Below are positions 1-8,819 of a stretch of 64,000 nt of DNA, in pieces. The first letter of the stretch is position 1; each line of letters starts with the position of its first letter. Below the pieces are notes generated by a model that was not told the origin of the DNA, ran no database searches, and was given only the letters and a program-made list of their open reading frames with translations. Origin of the DNA: Cryobacterium sp. MP_M3 (GTDB lineage Bacteria; Actinomycetota; Actinomycetes; Actinomycetales; Microbacteriaceae); NCBI RefSeq assembly GCF_015752155.1, contig NZ_JADOVI010000009.1:62001-126000 (forward strand), given 5' to 3'. The position numbers and the translations under genes were made by a program.

Positions 1-1915
1 CAACCCGGTCGACTGGCACGGCTGGGGTGCGGAGGCCTTCGCCGAGGCCCGCGCGCGCGACGTGCCCGTGCTCGTGTCGATCGGTTACTCGACCTGCCAC
101 TGGTGCCATGTCATGGCCAGGGAGAGCTTCAGCGACCCCGTTCTCGCCGACTATCTCAATGCGCACTTCGTGAGCGTCAAGGTCGACCGGGAGGAACACC
201 CCGACGTCGATGCCGCCTATCTGGCAGCCGCGAGTGCGTTCGTCGGCGGCCTGGGCTGGCCGCTGAACGTGTTCGTCACCCCGGAGGGCCGGGCGTTCTA
301 CGCGGGAACCTACTTCCCGCCGCAGCCGATGACGGGGCATCCGTCGTTCCGGCAGGTGCTCGCGGCGGTGACGGATGCCTGGACCACCCGCCGCGCCGAC
401 GTCGCAGAGAGCGCCGACCTGGTGGTCGAGGCGCTCGCCGCGGCCGCAGCGCAGGGAACGACCGCCGGAGCACGCCCGGATGCGGCAGCCCTCGACGAGG
501 CCGTCGCGGCCCTGGTCGCCCAGGAGGACCTGGTCTTCGGCGGTTTCGGCGGCGCCCCCAAGTTCCCGGTCGCGCCGGCCCTCGGCTTCCTGCTCGAGCG
601 CGCCGGCGGCCGGGACCTTGCCCTGCGCACGCTCAAACGGCTCGGCGCCTCCCCGCTGCGGGACCCGATCGAGGGTGGCTTCTTCCGCTACGCGGTCAAC
701 CGCGACTGGAGCGAGCCGCACTACGAACGGATGCTCTACGACAACGCCCAACTCCTCGACCTCTACACGCAGGCGTGGAGGCTCACCGGCGAGCCGTGGG
801 CCCGAGCCGTGGCCGAAGGGATCGCACGCTTCCTGACCTCGGTGCTCATGCTGCCGGGCGGCGGCTTCGCCAGCGCGCAGGACTCCGAAAGCACTGTCGA
901 CGGGCGGCGCGTCGAAGGCGGCTACTACACCCTCGATGAGGAGGCCCGGAAGCTGCAGTCCCGGCCCGCCCTCGACGAGAAGGTGCTCACCGGCTGGAAC
1001 GGCCTCGCCGTCGCCGCCCTCGCCCGGGCCGGATTCGCCTTCGACGACCGGGGACTCCAGGCGGCGGCCGTCAGCGCGGCGGACAGGCTGCTCGACCAGC
1101 ACCTGGCCGACCGGGGGGCAGGCGGATTAGATCTCGTGCGCGCGTCGATCTCGGGGCGGGTCTCCGGTGCCCGGTCGACCCTCGAGGATTACGGGATGTT
1201 CGCACGCGGCCTCCTCGAGCTCGCCCTGGCGACGGGGGAGGTGCGCTATGCCCTCGCGGCACGCCGGCTCATTGACGCGACGCTGCAGCCGGTCCGGGCG
1301 CCGTCGGACCAGGCGGCGCTTCCCTTCCGGGTGCCGAACGGCGCCGATCCGGTGCTGGCCGCGCAGGGCATGGACCTCCCCGTCGACCCGTCGGAGGGTG
1401 CCTACCCGTCCGGCCTGACCTCGATCGCCGGAGCCGCGTGGCTGCTCCACCTGCTCACCGCGGACCCGCGCTACCTGGCCGCGGCCGAGTCCGCGATGGA
1501 CGTGCTCGGAGGGCAGCTCACGGCCCGTCCGCTCGCGTTCGGCGCGTCCCTGCGGCTGAGCGCCGCGTTGCTCGGCCCGGCCCGGCAACTGGTGGTCGTC
1601 TCCCCGGACGACAGCCCGGGCGCGAGCCCCGATGGCCTGCTCGCCGTCGCGCGCCGGCGGGCGAGCGGTCTCGTCGCCGCGGTGACCGAGGCGCAGGCGA
1701 AGGCCTTCGCCGACGCCGGCTTCGACCTGTTCCGGGAGCGGACGACCCGCTCCGGCCTGGCCGCCGCGTACCTCTGCCGGGACTTCGTCTGCAGCCTGCC
1801 GGTGACCGACCCGGCCGATCTGCCGGCCGATCTGCCGGCCGATCTGCCGGCCGATCGTCCGGCCGGGAAGCCGGGCTCGACCGGGCGGTCGACCGGGACG
1901 ACAATGGGCGCATGA
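1..1915 (+). CDS. DUF255 / YyaL-type thioredoxin-fold protein, 5' partial
   Basis: The reading frame is open from base 2 to the TGA at 1913-1915, so the start lies before the window and about 637 residues are visible. The visible N-terminus reads NPVDW...W followed by STCHWCHVM at fragment residues 30-38, the hallmark of the DUF255 family (bacterial YyaL, human SPATA20). This is a thioredoxin-like domain with a CxxC motif followed by an (alpha/alpha)6 barrel-like region of the glycosidase/epimerase type. The biochemical role is not established; a redox or sugar-modifying function is only inferred from fold. The usual family length is about 650-700 residues, so only a few N-terminal residues are missing. 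The C-terminus carries a PADL tetrapeptide repeat (bases 1811-1864) not typical of the family. The stop overlaps the ATG of the DUF488 gene (ATGA), implying translational coupling. Confidence 0.9.
   Translation, partial: NPVDWHGWGAEAFAEARARDVPVLVSIGYSTCHWCHVMARESFSDPVLADYLNAHFVSVKVDREEHPDVDAAYLAAASAFVGGLGWPLNVFVTPEGRAFYAGTYFPPQPMTGHPSFRQVLAAVTDAWTTRRADVAESADLVVEALAAAAAQGTTAGARPDAAALDEAVAALVAQEDLVFGGFGGAPKFPVAPALGFLLERAGGRDLALRTLKRLGASPLRDPIEGGFFRYAVNRDWSEPHYERMLYDNAQLLDLYTQAWRLTGEPWARAVAEGIARFLTSVLMLPGGGFASAQDSESTVDGRRVEGGYYTLDEEARKLQSRPALDEKVLTGWNGLAVAALARAGFAFDDRGLQAAAVSAADRLLDQHLADRGAGGLDLVRASISGRVSGARSTLEDYGMFARGLLELALATGEVRYALAARRLIDATLQPVRAPSDQAALPFRVPNGADPVLAAQGMDLPVDPSEGAYPSGLTSIAGAAWLLHLLTADPRYLAAAESAMDVLGGQLTARPLAFGASLRLSAALLGPARQLVVVSPDDSPGASPDGLLAVARRRASGLVAAVTEAQAKAFADAGFDLFRERTTRSGLAAAYLCRDFVCSLPVTDPADLPADLPADLPADRPAGKPGSTGRSTGTTMGA
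1811..1864 (+). repeat. 12-bp tandem repeat, 4 units plus partial
   Basis: The unit CCGGCCGATCTG occurs three times perfectly, then once with a changed end, followed by a 6-base partial unit. It encodes PADL repeats near the C-terminus of the DUF255 protein. The unit is a multiple of three, so copy-number change would alter tail length but not frame. Confidence 0.9.
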
Positions 1916-2322
1916 CCATCCGGATCAAGCGTGTCTACGACGACCCGGCCCCCGACGATGGCAGCCGGGTGCTGGTGGACCGGCTCTGGCCGCGGGGCGT
2001 CTCCCGGGAACGTGCGGAGCTCGACGACTGGATCAAGGACGTCGCCCCGAGCCCCGCCCTCCGCACCTGGTGGAACCACGACCCCGACCGGATCGATGAA
2101 TTCGCCGTGCGTTACCGGACCGAACTCGGTGCGACGCCCGCGACCGCCGAAGCCGTGGCCCGGCTGCGGAGCCTGGTCGCCGCGAATGCACGGACCGGCA
2201 CAACCACGACCCTCGTCTACGGTGCCAGGGACCCGGTCGTGAACCATGCCCGCATCCTGGGCGAATATCTCGGGGCGGCGCACCCCGAGAGCCTCCCGGT
2301 CAGCGCGCCGACGACCCCCTAA
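1912..2322 (+). CDS. DUF488 family protein
   Basis: A 136-residue protein beginning [10 protein letters not shown], with the family signature [12 protein letters not shown] near residues 24-35 and a later region around residue 108 of the form [13 protein letters not shown]488 proteins are small cytosolic proteins of unresolved function found widely in bacteria. Length matches the family (about 115-150 residues). The ATG at 1912 overlaps the stop of the preceding gene, so the two are probably co-translated. The upstream coding frame would allow a longer ORF but that extension is antisense-like, compositionally biased sequence belonging to the DUF255 gene in another frame. Confidence 0.88.
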   Translation: MTIRIKRVYDDPAPDDGSRVLVDRLWPRGVSRERAELDDWIKDVAPSPALRTWWNHDPDRIDEFAVRYRTELGATPATAEAVARLRSLVAANARTGTTTTLVYGARDPVVNHARILGEYLGAAHPESLPVSAPTTP

Positions 2323-2382
2323 CATCGAGCCAACACCAGGCGTCAACAGCTCCGACCGAGGAGCCGGCCGAAAGGATTCACA

Positions 2383-2811
2383 ATGGTTCCCGAAATCAAC
2401 ATCTGGGCGGTGCTGCTCGCCACCGTCTCGAGCATGGTCGTCGGCAGCGTCTGGTACTCCCGCCGGGTCTTCGGCACCTATTGGATGAAGGCGGTCGGCC
2501 ACGACGAGGAGAGTGTGCGCACCGGGTCGGCGGCCCCGCTCATCCTCACCGTCATCGTCAGCTTCATCACCGCGTGGGTGCTGGCCGGGGCGGCCGCGAT
2601 CGCCCAGAACTTCTACGGCGGCAGCTTCCTCGTCAATACCCTGCTGACCTCCGTCATCCTCTGGGCCGGCTTCACCGCGGCACGGATGGCCACCCACGAC
2701 GCCTTCGACCGGCGCCCCTGGGGCCTCACCGTGCTCAACATCGTGCACGAGCTGGTCACCCTGATGCTGATGGCCCTCATCATCGGGCTGTTCGGCATCA
2801 GCGCCCTGTAG
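2383..2811 (+). CDS. DUF1761 family membrane protein
   Basis: A 142-residue hydrophobic protein with about four membrane segments (roughly residues 7-27, 50-72, 80-97 and 118-140). The N-terminus INIWAVLLATVSSMVVGSVW and the GxxWYS motif are typical of the DUF1761 family, small integral membrane proteins of unknown function. A GGAG-like site lies shortly upstream in the sequence before the ATG. The gene stands alone and is followed by a strong hairpin terminator. Confidence 0.85.
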   Translation: MVPEINIWAVLLATVSSMVVGSVWYSRRVFGTYWMKAVGHDEESVRTGSAAPLILTVIVSFITAWVLAGAAAIAQNFYGGSFLVNTLLTSVILWAGFTAARMATHDAFDRRPWGLTVLNIVHELVTLMLMALIIGLFGISAL

Positions 2812-2825
2812 AACAGCCCGCAGAG

Positions 2826-2870
2826 GCGAACGGTCACGGGCCCGTTTCGGGGCCGTGACCGTTCGCGTTT
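2826..2870 (+). terminator. Hairpin terminator after DUF1761 gene
   Basis: A perfect 14-bp stem pairs 2826-2839 with 2853-2866 around a 13-nt loop and is followed by GTTT. It starts 15 bases after the DUF1761 stop. Confidence 0.75.
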
Positions 2871-3030
2871 CCGGCCCGTCCCGGGACGTACACTGAGAGA
2901 AGCGCCACCGCGTTCCGCCGGCTGCTTCGCACTCGGTTTCAGGACGGGTGTGCGGTCGTGCGACAAACCGGACGCACTCTTCCCGCTGGTGAACCTGGCG
3001 AACGAGTGTTCCCAATTCCAGAGGAGGACC

Positions 3031-4848
3031 ATGGCTGATTACAATCGCCCCACTGCCGACCGGCACGCCCCGACCGGACACGGCACCGAATCTGACGCCA
3101 CCGGCACCTCCTCGGCCGAGACGCCGACCGGCCACGCCGACGGCGCCGCCGTCAGGAGCAGGGGCCTGTCCGACACCGCCTCGATCCCGGTCCTCTCGCT
3201 CAGCAACGAACCCGAACTCGTGCTCCGCGCCGTCGACGCCCGCACCCGCCGCTTCGATCGCGAAGACCTCGTCGTGCGTAAAGGCGAGATCGCGCTGGTC
3301 AACGGCCACTTCACCCCGCGTGAATCCATGATCAAGGACCTCCTCGCCGTCGCGAGCGCCCTCGACCTGGCCGGAATCGACTTCCTGCTCGTGCGCGGGG
3401 ACCACGACCGCCCGACCATCGCCGTCGACCGCAAGCGCCGCAAGCAGCTCACCCGCATCCTCGCCGCCGCATTCGCGAACGAGCCCTTCTACGCGAAGCC
3501 GCTCGACGGCGATCTGACCCAGCCCCTCCTGCTCGCCGACGGCGCCCTGGCCACGCTGCGCAAGTCATCCGTCTTCCGGGTCTACCGGCCCCGGATCGAA
3601 CCGATCGGGCGGCTCCGCTACGGCTCGGAGACCGCGTTCCAGTTCGAGCTGTGGTACTTCGGCGAGGATGAGATCGTCGCGCCGGTCGAGAACTCCCTGA
3701 TGCGCACCCGGATGCCCCGCGGCGAGGCCCGCGAGACCACGATCGACCTGTTCGGACGCAGTTGGCGCACCCTGCAGCACATGTTCGACGACCTGGCCAG
3801 CGACATCAGCTTTGACATCGACCTGGTCTTCTCCTGGGTCGACGGCTCGTCCAGCGACTTCCAGCGGGAACGGGCCAAGCGCATGCAGGCCTACGTCGTC
3901 GGCGAGGGCGACGACTCCGACGCCCGGTTCCGCCAGATCGACGAACTCAAGTACGCGCTCCGCAGCGTGTACATGTTCGCGCCCTGGGTGCGTCGCATCT
4001 TCATCGCCACGGATTCGCCCGCGCCCGAGTGGCTGGCCGAGCACCCGCGCGTCACGATCATGCGCAGCGAGGACTTCTTCCCCGACACCAGCGCCCTGCC
4101 CACGCACAACTCGCACGCGGTCGAAAGCCAGCTGCACCACATTCCCGGGCTGGCCGAGCACTTCCTCTATTCCAATGACGACATGTTCTTCGGCCGCCCG
4201 GTGGGCCCGGAGCTGTTCTTCTCACCCGGCGGCATCACCAAGTTCGTGGAGGCATCCACCCGGATCGGCCTCGGCGACAACGACCCGTCCCGGAGCGGCT
4301 TCGAGAACGCGGCCAGGGTGAACCGGGCGCTGCTGCGCGAACGGTTCGGCAAGGTCACCACCCGGCACCTCGAGCACACGGCCGCGCCGCTGCGCAAGAG
4401 CGTGCTGCGCGAACTCGAGGCCGAGTTCCCCGAGGACTTCGCCCGCACCGCGGCCAGCCGGTTCCGTTCGGCGACCGACATCTCGGTCACGAACTCGCTC
4501 TACCACTACTACGCGCTGATGACCGGCCGCGCGGTGGAGCAGACCCAGGCGCGCTCCCTCTACATCGAGACCACGCTCAAGCTGGCCCTGCGCCAGATGA
4601 ACAAGCTGCGCAAACGCCGCGACCAGGACATGTTCTGCCTCAACGACGGCAGCTTCCCCGAGATCTCCGACGAGGTGCGCCGCGCCGCGGTGACAGACTT
4701 CCTCGAGCGTTACTTCCCGATCGTGGCTCCGTGGGAGCGGGAGAGCCAGGAGAATGACCGGCTCGGCACGTCGTCGGTCAGTTCAGAACCCGGATCGGCA
4801 TGGTCATCGGCGGCTCACGGAACGCTGGCAGAGTACCCGCGGGCATGA
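3031..4848 (+). CDS. Stealth-family sugar-phosphate transferase
   Basis: A 605-residue protein. The ATG at 3031 is chosen because GAGGAGGA ends 3 bases before it; the ORF is open further upstream but without another good ribosome site. The second half carries the Stealth conserved regions in order: CR1 with [11 protein letters not shown] at about residue 263, CR2 from about residue 300 ([19 protein letters not shown], then [11 protein letters not shown] at about 385), CR3 near 450-490 (HTAAPLRKS...RFRSATDIS) and a CR4-like NDGSF around 535. Known Stealth proteins transfer hexose-1-phosphates onto cell-surface polysaccharides. The first ~260 residues are a less conserved N-terminal region. No other capsule genes are adjacent. 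The last 71 bases overlap the 3' end of the convergent phosphodiesterase gene, so either mRNA is antisense to the other there. Confidence 0.87.
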   Translation: MADYNRPTADRHAPTGHGTESDATGTSSAETPTGHADGAAVRSRGLSDTASIPVLSLSNEPELVLRAVDARTRRFDREDLVVRKGEIALVNGHFTPRESMIKDLLAVASALDLAGIDFLLVRGDHDRPTIAVDRKRRKQLTRILAAAFANEPFYAKPLDGDLTQPLLLADGALATLRKSSVFRVYRPRIEPIGRLRYGSETAFQFELWYFGEDEIVAPVENSLMRTRMPRGEARETTIDLFGRSWRTLQHMFDDLASDISFDIDLVFSWVDGSSSDFQRERAKRMQAYVVGEGDDSDARFRQIDELKYALRSVYMFAPWVRRIFIATDSPAPEWLAEHPRVTIMRSEDFFPDTSALPTHNSHAVESQLHHIPGLAEHFLYSNDDMFFGRPVGPELFFSPGGITKFVEASTRIGLGDNDPSRSGFENAARVNRALLRERFGKVTTRHLEHTAAPLRKSVLRELEAEFPEDFARTAASRFRSATDISVTNSLYHYYALMTGRAVEQTQARSLYIETTLKLALRQMNKLRKRRDQDMFCLNDGSFPEISDEVRRAAVTDFLERYFPIVAPWERESQENDRLGTSSVSSEPGSAWSSAAHGTLAEYPRA

Positions 4849-5746
4849 TCTCGATGCCCGACTCGGCCAGCCGCCTGCTGCTCTCCGCGGCGTCGATGTA
4901 CTCCAGCGCCGGGTAGCTGCCGAGCGGCACCACCGAGTGCAGCACCGTGTCCGCGTAGACGTGCACGAGGTTGAAGGTGCGCGCGCCGTCCTGGCCGCGG
5001 GTGCCGCCGACCGGCACGTTGAGGTCCTGGGTGTAGCAGGTGGCCGAGGCGACCGACACGGGGATGCCGGCGAACATCGCCGTCGACGAGTAGTGCAGGT
5101 GGCCGGCGAGGATGCTGCGCACGTCGGTGCCGCGGAGCACCCGGGCGAGCGCGGCCTGGCCGCGCAACTCGACCGAGACGGCGAGATCGAGAACGCTCGG
5201 CACGGGCGGGTGGTGCATCGCCAGGATGGTGCCGTCGGGCGCGGGCACGCTGAGCTCCCGGCCCAGCCAGGCCAGCTGGGCCTCGCTCACGGCGCCGTAG
5301 TGGTGACCGGGAACCGACGTGTCCAGGGTGATCACGCGCAGGCCGCCGATGAACTCGACGTGGTCGATCGGGGCCGTTGACGCCGGCTCGCCGAGCAGCG
5401 TGGTTCGGAAGGCCGACCGGTCGTCGTGGTTGCCCATCACCCAGATGACCCGGGAGCCGAGCCTGGCCGCGGCCGGCTCGACGATGGAGCGCAGGGTGCG
5501 ATAGGCATCCGGCTCACCCTTGTCGGCCAGGTCGCCGGTGATGATGATCGCCTCCGGCCGCCCGGTCGAGGCCTCGACCTCGGCGAAGAGAGAGGCGAGA
5601 TGCGCGGCACTGTCGACCCGGTCGTACAGGCGTTCGCCCTGCGCGAGCAAGTGAGTGTCACTGAGGTGAAGCAGGAAATGGTCCGGCCTGGGGTATTCGG
5701 CCGTGCGAATGTTCACGGAGCTTCCATTCGTTGGTACTAGGAGCAC
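4778..5746 (-). CDS. Metallophosphoesterase, CpdA-like cyclic nucleotide phosphodiesterase
   Basis: A 322-residue calcineurin-like phosphoesterase of the class III phosphodiesterase type. The metal-binding set is complete: D30-x-H32 (LSDTHLL), GD at 71-72, GNHD at 105-108, HH at 178-179 and GHLH at 215-218. Family members hydrolyse 3',5'-cAMP or other phosphodiesters in the cytosol. The start at 5746 is a GTG without a clear ribosome site; a GTG at 5716 preceded by GGAAG is an alternative and leaves all motifs intact. The 3' end overlaps the Stealth gene by 71 bases in convergent orientation. Confidence 0.87.
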   Translation of the reverse strand: MLLVPTNGSSVNIRTAEYPRPDHFLLHLSDTHLLAQGERLYDRVDSAAHLASLFAEVEASTGRPEAIIITGDLADKGEPDAYRTLRSIVEPAAARLGSRVIWVMGNHDDRSAFRTTLLGEPASTAPIDHVEFIGGLRVITLDTSVPGHHYGAVSEAQLAWLGRELSVPAPDGTILAMHHPPVPSVLDLAVSVELRGQAALARVLRGTDVRSILAGHLHYSSTAMFAGIPVSVASATCYTQDLNVPVGGTRGQDGARTFNLVHVYADTVLHSVVPLGSYPALEYIDAAESSRRLAESGIEIMPAGTLPAFREPPMTMPIRVLN

Positions 5747-5832
5747 TCTTCGGTGAGTGCGCTGACTCTACTCCGTCTATTCGATCAGTAGTTCTTGAAC
5801 ATCCGGTGTACGCCACGCGAACACCGCGGAAG

Positions 5833-5858
5833 GGGCCCGGAGGAAAACCCCCGGGCCC
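5833..5858 (-). terminator. Hairpin terminator after the Hsp20 gene
   Basis: GGGCCCGG (5833-5840) pairs with CCGGGCCC (5851-5858) around a 10-nt loop, just past the stop of the minus-strand Hsp20 ORF. There is no strong U tract. Confidence 0.55.
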
Positions 5859-5873
5859 AACCGTTTTCCGCGT

Positions 5874-6191
5874 CTAGGACACAGCCTTCTTGTCGGCTTC
5901 CTTGATCTGCATGACCTGCTCTCCCGAGCCCTTCACCTCGATCTTGCGGGGCTTGGCGGCCTCGCTCACGGGGATCGTCACGCTCAGCACCCCGTTGTTG
6001 TAGGTGGCGCTGATGTTCTCGATGTCGATGCCCTGGCCCAGGTTGAGCTGGCGCAGGAACGACCCGGCCATGCGCTCACGAGTGAGCCACTTGACGTTCT
6101 CGTGGTTCGCCATGGTGCGCTCGCCCCTGATGGTCAGGAGCTGACCGTCCACGTCGATGTCAACGGAGCCGGGGTCGATCCCGGGTTTCAC
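5874..6191 (-). CDS. N-terminally truncated Hsp20 / alpha-crystallin protein, possible pseudogene
   Basis: A 105-residue ORF starting at a GTG. It carries most of the alpha-crystallin domain: PGIDPGSVDIDVDG at the start, LLTIRGERT, then GSFLRQLNLG and a VLSVTIPV segment before a basic tail. Normal actinobacterial Hsp20 proteins are about 140-150 residues and have 35-45 residues before the PGIDPGSVDI segment; here those are absent. Upstream in frame there is only about 16 codons of unrelated sequence and then a stop (about 6237-6239), followed by a short tandem repeat. The chaperone is therefore probably truncated and may not oligomerise normally. The remaining frame has no internal stop. Confidence 0.6.
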   Translation of the reverse strand: MKPGIDPGSVDIDVDGQLLTIRGERTMANHENVKWLTRERMAGSFLRQLNLGQGIDIENISATYNNGVLSVTIPVSEAAKPRKIEVKGSGEQVMQIKEADKKAVS

Positions 6192-6243
6192 GGCCTCGCA
6201 ATCGGCCGAAGGTCCCGCGGCGTTCGCGCTGAGCGAAGCTCAG

Positions 6244-6287
6244 TCCCGGGTATGTCCCGGGTGTGTCCCGGGGGTGTCCCGGGCGTG
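6244..6287 (+). repeat. 11-bp tandem repeat, 4 units
   Basis: Four imperfect copies of TCCCGGGTGTG lie in a row (6244-6254, 6255-6265, 6266-6276, 6277-6287) immediately upstream of the broken 5' end of the Hsp20 ORF. Confidence 0.85.
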
Positions 6288-6304
6288 TCGCGCGCGCCGC
6301 ACGC

Positions 6305-6520
6305 TCAGGGATGGGTCAGGCCGGAGGAGGAGCCGGGCAGTGTCGGCTTGTCGATCTCGTCCTGCTCGTACGGCTCGATCGGCTCGTTGGCAGCGTCGGC
6401 GGCGCGGCGCCGTTCGGCCTCGAAGTCGCCCTCGAGCCCGGTGAAGCCGCCCAGGCCGAAGCCGTGCCTGCCCCCGGATTTCCTGCCGGTCCCTGCCCGG
6501 CCCCAGTGCCAGTTGAACAT
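6305..6520 (-). CDS. Small hypothetical protein (71 aa)
   Basis: An ORF with ATG at 6520 preceded by GGGAGA. The product starts MFNWHWGRAGTGRKSGGRHG, is Gly/Arg-rich for about 30 residues, then acidic with EPIEPYEQDE, and ends in a Ser/Pro tail. No known domain is recognised. It sits alone between the truncated Hsp20 and the PAP2 gene on the opposite strand. Codon positions look GC3-biased, but a chance ORF in this composition is possible. The rest of the ~420-base stretch (6192-6612) holds only the 11-bp repeat and no other convincing gene. Confidence 0.45.
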   Translation of the reverse strand: MFNWHWGRAGTGRKSGGRHGFGLGGFTGLEGDFEAERRRAADAANEPIEPYEQDEIDKPTLPGSSSGLTHP

Positions 6521-6612
6521 TCTCCCAAGCTACGCCCCCGGCGGGCCCAGTCAAGGTCTGGCGCACGCTGTGCGCGAACGCCGGGCAGGATGCCGGGGCC
6601 CGGTGGTGGGTT

Positions 6613-7479
6613 GTGCAGCCGGGCATGGGAAACTGGACCGTGCGCACCACCTCGACGACCAGTCCCCTCCGCTATGTCGTGGGTGCTTTCTGCTCGATCG
6701 CGGTATTCGTCGTGATCTACCTGTTCTCGGTACGCACCCTCGCCGGCCAGACCATGGACCAGCTCGCCTTCGACGGAGCGGAATTCGGCCGGCGCAGCGT
6801 GACCCCGTTCACCCAACAGGTGCTCGACGCCCTGCCCGTCGTGTCCGTGATCGCAGGAGCGGTGATCACCGGCATCCTCACCGCCGTCCGCCGCAACGTG
6901 CGCACCCTGGTCGTCGCGATCGGTGCTGCCCTGGGCGCCGTGCTGACCACGCAGCTGCTCAAGGGCTGGCTGCTGACCCGGCCGGACCTCGGCGTCGACG
7001 GCTATGCGGGCAACTCGTTCCCCTCCGGGCATACGACGGTGGCCGCGGCATCCGCCCTCGCCGTCTTCCTCGTCTCCAGCCCGCGAACGCGGTGGCTGAG
7101 CGCCCTGGCGGGCACCGCCTTCGCGGTCGTCGCGGGAGTGTCGACCCTCGCGAACGGCTGGCACCGGCCGAGCGACGTGATCGCCGCCCTGCTCGTCGTC
7201 GCGGTCTGGGGGTGCGCCGGTGGAGTGGCGCTGACCGTGTGGCGCGGCGATGACGCGACCACCATGAAGGCTCCGCCGGCTGCAGGGGCCCGGATCCAGC
7301 TGAAGATCCTGGTGCCGTTCCTCGTCGTGGCCGTCTCCGCGTTCCTGGTCACCTACTTCCGCGCGTTCGGAACCACGCCCGGGCCGCTGATCGCGTACAT
7401 CGGCGGGGTGTCGGCGATCATCGCGGCCGGTTTCACCGTGGCGCTCACGGCGACCCGGCTGTTCTCCCGCCTGCCCTGA
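6613..7479 (+). CDS. PAP2 superfamily lipid phosphatase
   Basis: A 288-residue membrane protein. The three phosphatase motifs are present: K117 with R123-P124 (KGWLLTRPD), PSGH at 137-140, and STLANGWHRPSDV at 177-189 with the conserved His184 and Asp188. Family members dephosphorylate lipid phosphates such as phosphatidic acid or undecaprenyl pyrophosphate at the membrane. About seven hydrophobic segments are visible, including two after the catalytic core (about 238-256 and 262-284) that are extra relative to minimal PAP2 proteins. The start could be the GTG at 6613, the ATG at 6625, or the GTG at 6640 that has GGGAAA 8 bases upstream. Confidence 0.88.
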   Translation: MQPGMGNWTVRTTSTTSPLRYVVGAFCSIAVFVVIYLFSVRTLAGQTMDQLAFDGAEFGRRSVTPFTQQVLDALPVVSVIAGAVITGILTAVRRNVRTLVVAIGAALGAVLTTQLLKGWLLTRPDLGVDGYAGNSFPSGHTTVAAASALAVFLVSSPRTRWLSALAGTAFAVVAGVSTLANGWHRPSDVIAALLVVAVWGCAGGVALTVWRGDDATTMKAPPAAGARIQLKILVPFLVVAVSAFLVTYFRAFGTTPGPLIAYIGGVSAIIAAGFTVALTATRLFSRLP

Positions 7480-7565
7480 CCCACGGCTCTGCCGGGAGGC
7501 ATCCCAGACGCGCCACGATGTGTGGGGGGTGTGCCGGTGCGGGGCCGCGTGTAACACTGGGGGCT

Positions 7566-8813
7566 ATGTCCGTCACTCTCAGAGCGCTGCAGACCGTGGT
7601 TCCGCCGACAATCCTGGTGCAGGAGCAGGTGCGCGACGTGTTCGCGGCCCAGCCGGGACTGAGCCGGCTGGCGCAACGGCTGGTGACGGCATCCTTCAAC
7701 CTGTCGGGAATCGACCGCCGGCACACCGTGATCGACGAGCTCACCCTCGACTCGGACACCGACGACCCGCAGTTCTTCGACGCGGCCACGCAGCGCCTGC
7801 TGATGCCGGGCACCCGGGTGCGCAACGAGCTGTACATCGTCGAGGCGACCAAGCTGTTCGTCGAGGCCGGGCGCCGGGCGCTGGCCGCCTGCCCCGACAT
7901 CGACGCAGCGGACATCACCCACGTCGTCACCGTGTCGTGCACCGGCTTCTACGCGCCGGGCCCCGACTACATGCTCGTGCGCGAACTGGGGCTGAGCCCG
8001 GCCACCCAGCGCTACCACCTGGGTTTCATGGGCTGCTACGCGTCGATGCCGGCGTTGCGCACGGCGAAGCAGTTCGTCGAGGCAGACCCGAACGCGGTCG
8101 TGCTGGTCGTGAGCGCCGAGCTGTGCTCGCTGCACCTGCGCACCTCGGACGACCCCGACACGATCGTCGCCTCCTCGCTGTTCTCCGACGGGGCTGCGGC
8201 CGGGATCGTCAGTTCCCGGGCGCCGCTGCCGGGGGAGCGGGCCCTGGAGCTCGACCTGTTCGAGACCGTGATCACCCCGGTCGGCGAGGGCGACATGGCC
8301 TGGAAGATCGGCGACGAGGGCTTCGAGATGGTGCTGAGCACGTATGTGCCGCACATCATCGACGAACACATCGAAGCGGCCCTCGCGCCGCTCTTCGCCC
8401 GGGATCTGTCCTTGGTCGCGGCGCTGACGCCGCCCGCCGCGGAGCCGGAGCGTGAACTGGTGGGCGCATCCGTCGGCGGGTCTGGGGCCGCACCCGCCGG
8501 GTCGCCGGCCGGAACACCCTCCGGCGTCGCCGCGCAGACACTGAGCGCTGCGATCGCGCACTGGGCGATCCACCCGGGCGGGCGCAGCATCCTGGACAAG
8601 ACCGAAGCGAAGCTCGGGCTCAGCGAGGCGCAGCTCGTGCCGTCGCGGGAGACGCTGCGCCAATACGGGAACATGAGCAGCGCCACGATCCTGTTCGTGC
8701 TGAAGGCCATCCTCGACGCCCCGGCCACCGCCGACGGGGAACGGGTCTGTGCGATGGCGTTCGGGCCGGGACTCACCGTCGAGTCCGGGCTGATGACCGT
8801 CACCGCCGGCTAG
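7566..8813 (+). CDS. Type III polyketide synthase (chalcone-synthase-like)
   Basis: A 415-residue homodimeric-type thiolase-fold synthase. The catalytic triad can be placed at Cys157 (GFMGCYASM), His336 (AIHPGG) and Asn369 (GNMSSAT). Bacterial members extend acyl-CoA starters with malonyl-CoA to give alkylresorcinols, alkylpyrones or naphthols. A Gly/Ala/Pro-rich insertion of about 40 residues (around 292-326, after TPPAAEPE) sits before the His-containing half and is not part of the usual fold. The ATG at 7566 fits family N-termini. The methyltransferase starts 6 bases after the stop and the flavoprotein overlaps that gene, so the three form one operon resembling srsA-srsB-srsC of Streptomyces griseus. 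The substrate cannot be read from sequence. Confidence 0.88.
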   Translation: MSVTLRALQTVVPPTILVQEQVRDVFAAQPGLSRLAQRLVTASFNLSGIDRRHTVIDELTLDSDTDDPQFFDAATQRLLMPGTRVRNELYIVEATKLFVEAGRRALAACPDIDAADITHVVTVSCTGFYAPGPDYMLVRELGLSPATQRYHLGFMGCYASMPALRTAKQFVEADPNAVVLVVSAELCSLHLRTSDDPDTIVASSLFSDGAAAGIVSSRAPLPGERALELDLFETVITPVGEGDMAWKIGDEGFEMVLSTYVPHIIDEHIEAALAPLFARDLSLVAALTPPAAEPERELVGASVGGSGAAPAGSPAGTPSGVAAQTLSAAIAHWAIHPGGRSILDKTEAKLGLSEAQLVPSRETLRQYGNMSSATILFVLKAILDAPATADGERVCAMAFGPGLTVESGLMTVTAG

Positions 8814-8819
8814 GCGACC

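Noticed and set aside
1471..3405. 644-codon minus-strand ORF across DUF255, DUF488 and DUF1761 genes
   Set aside because: It is antisense to three well-supported genes, has repetitive Arg/Gly/Asp composition and no domain; long shadow ORFs are expected at this GC content.
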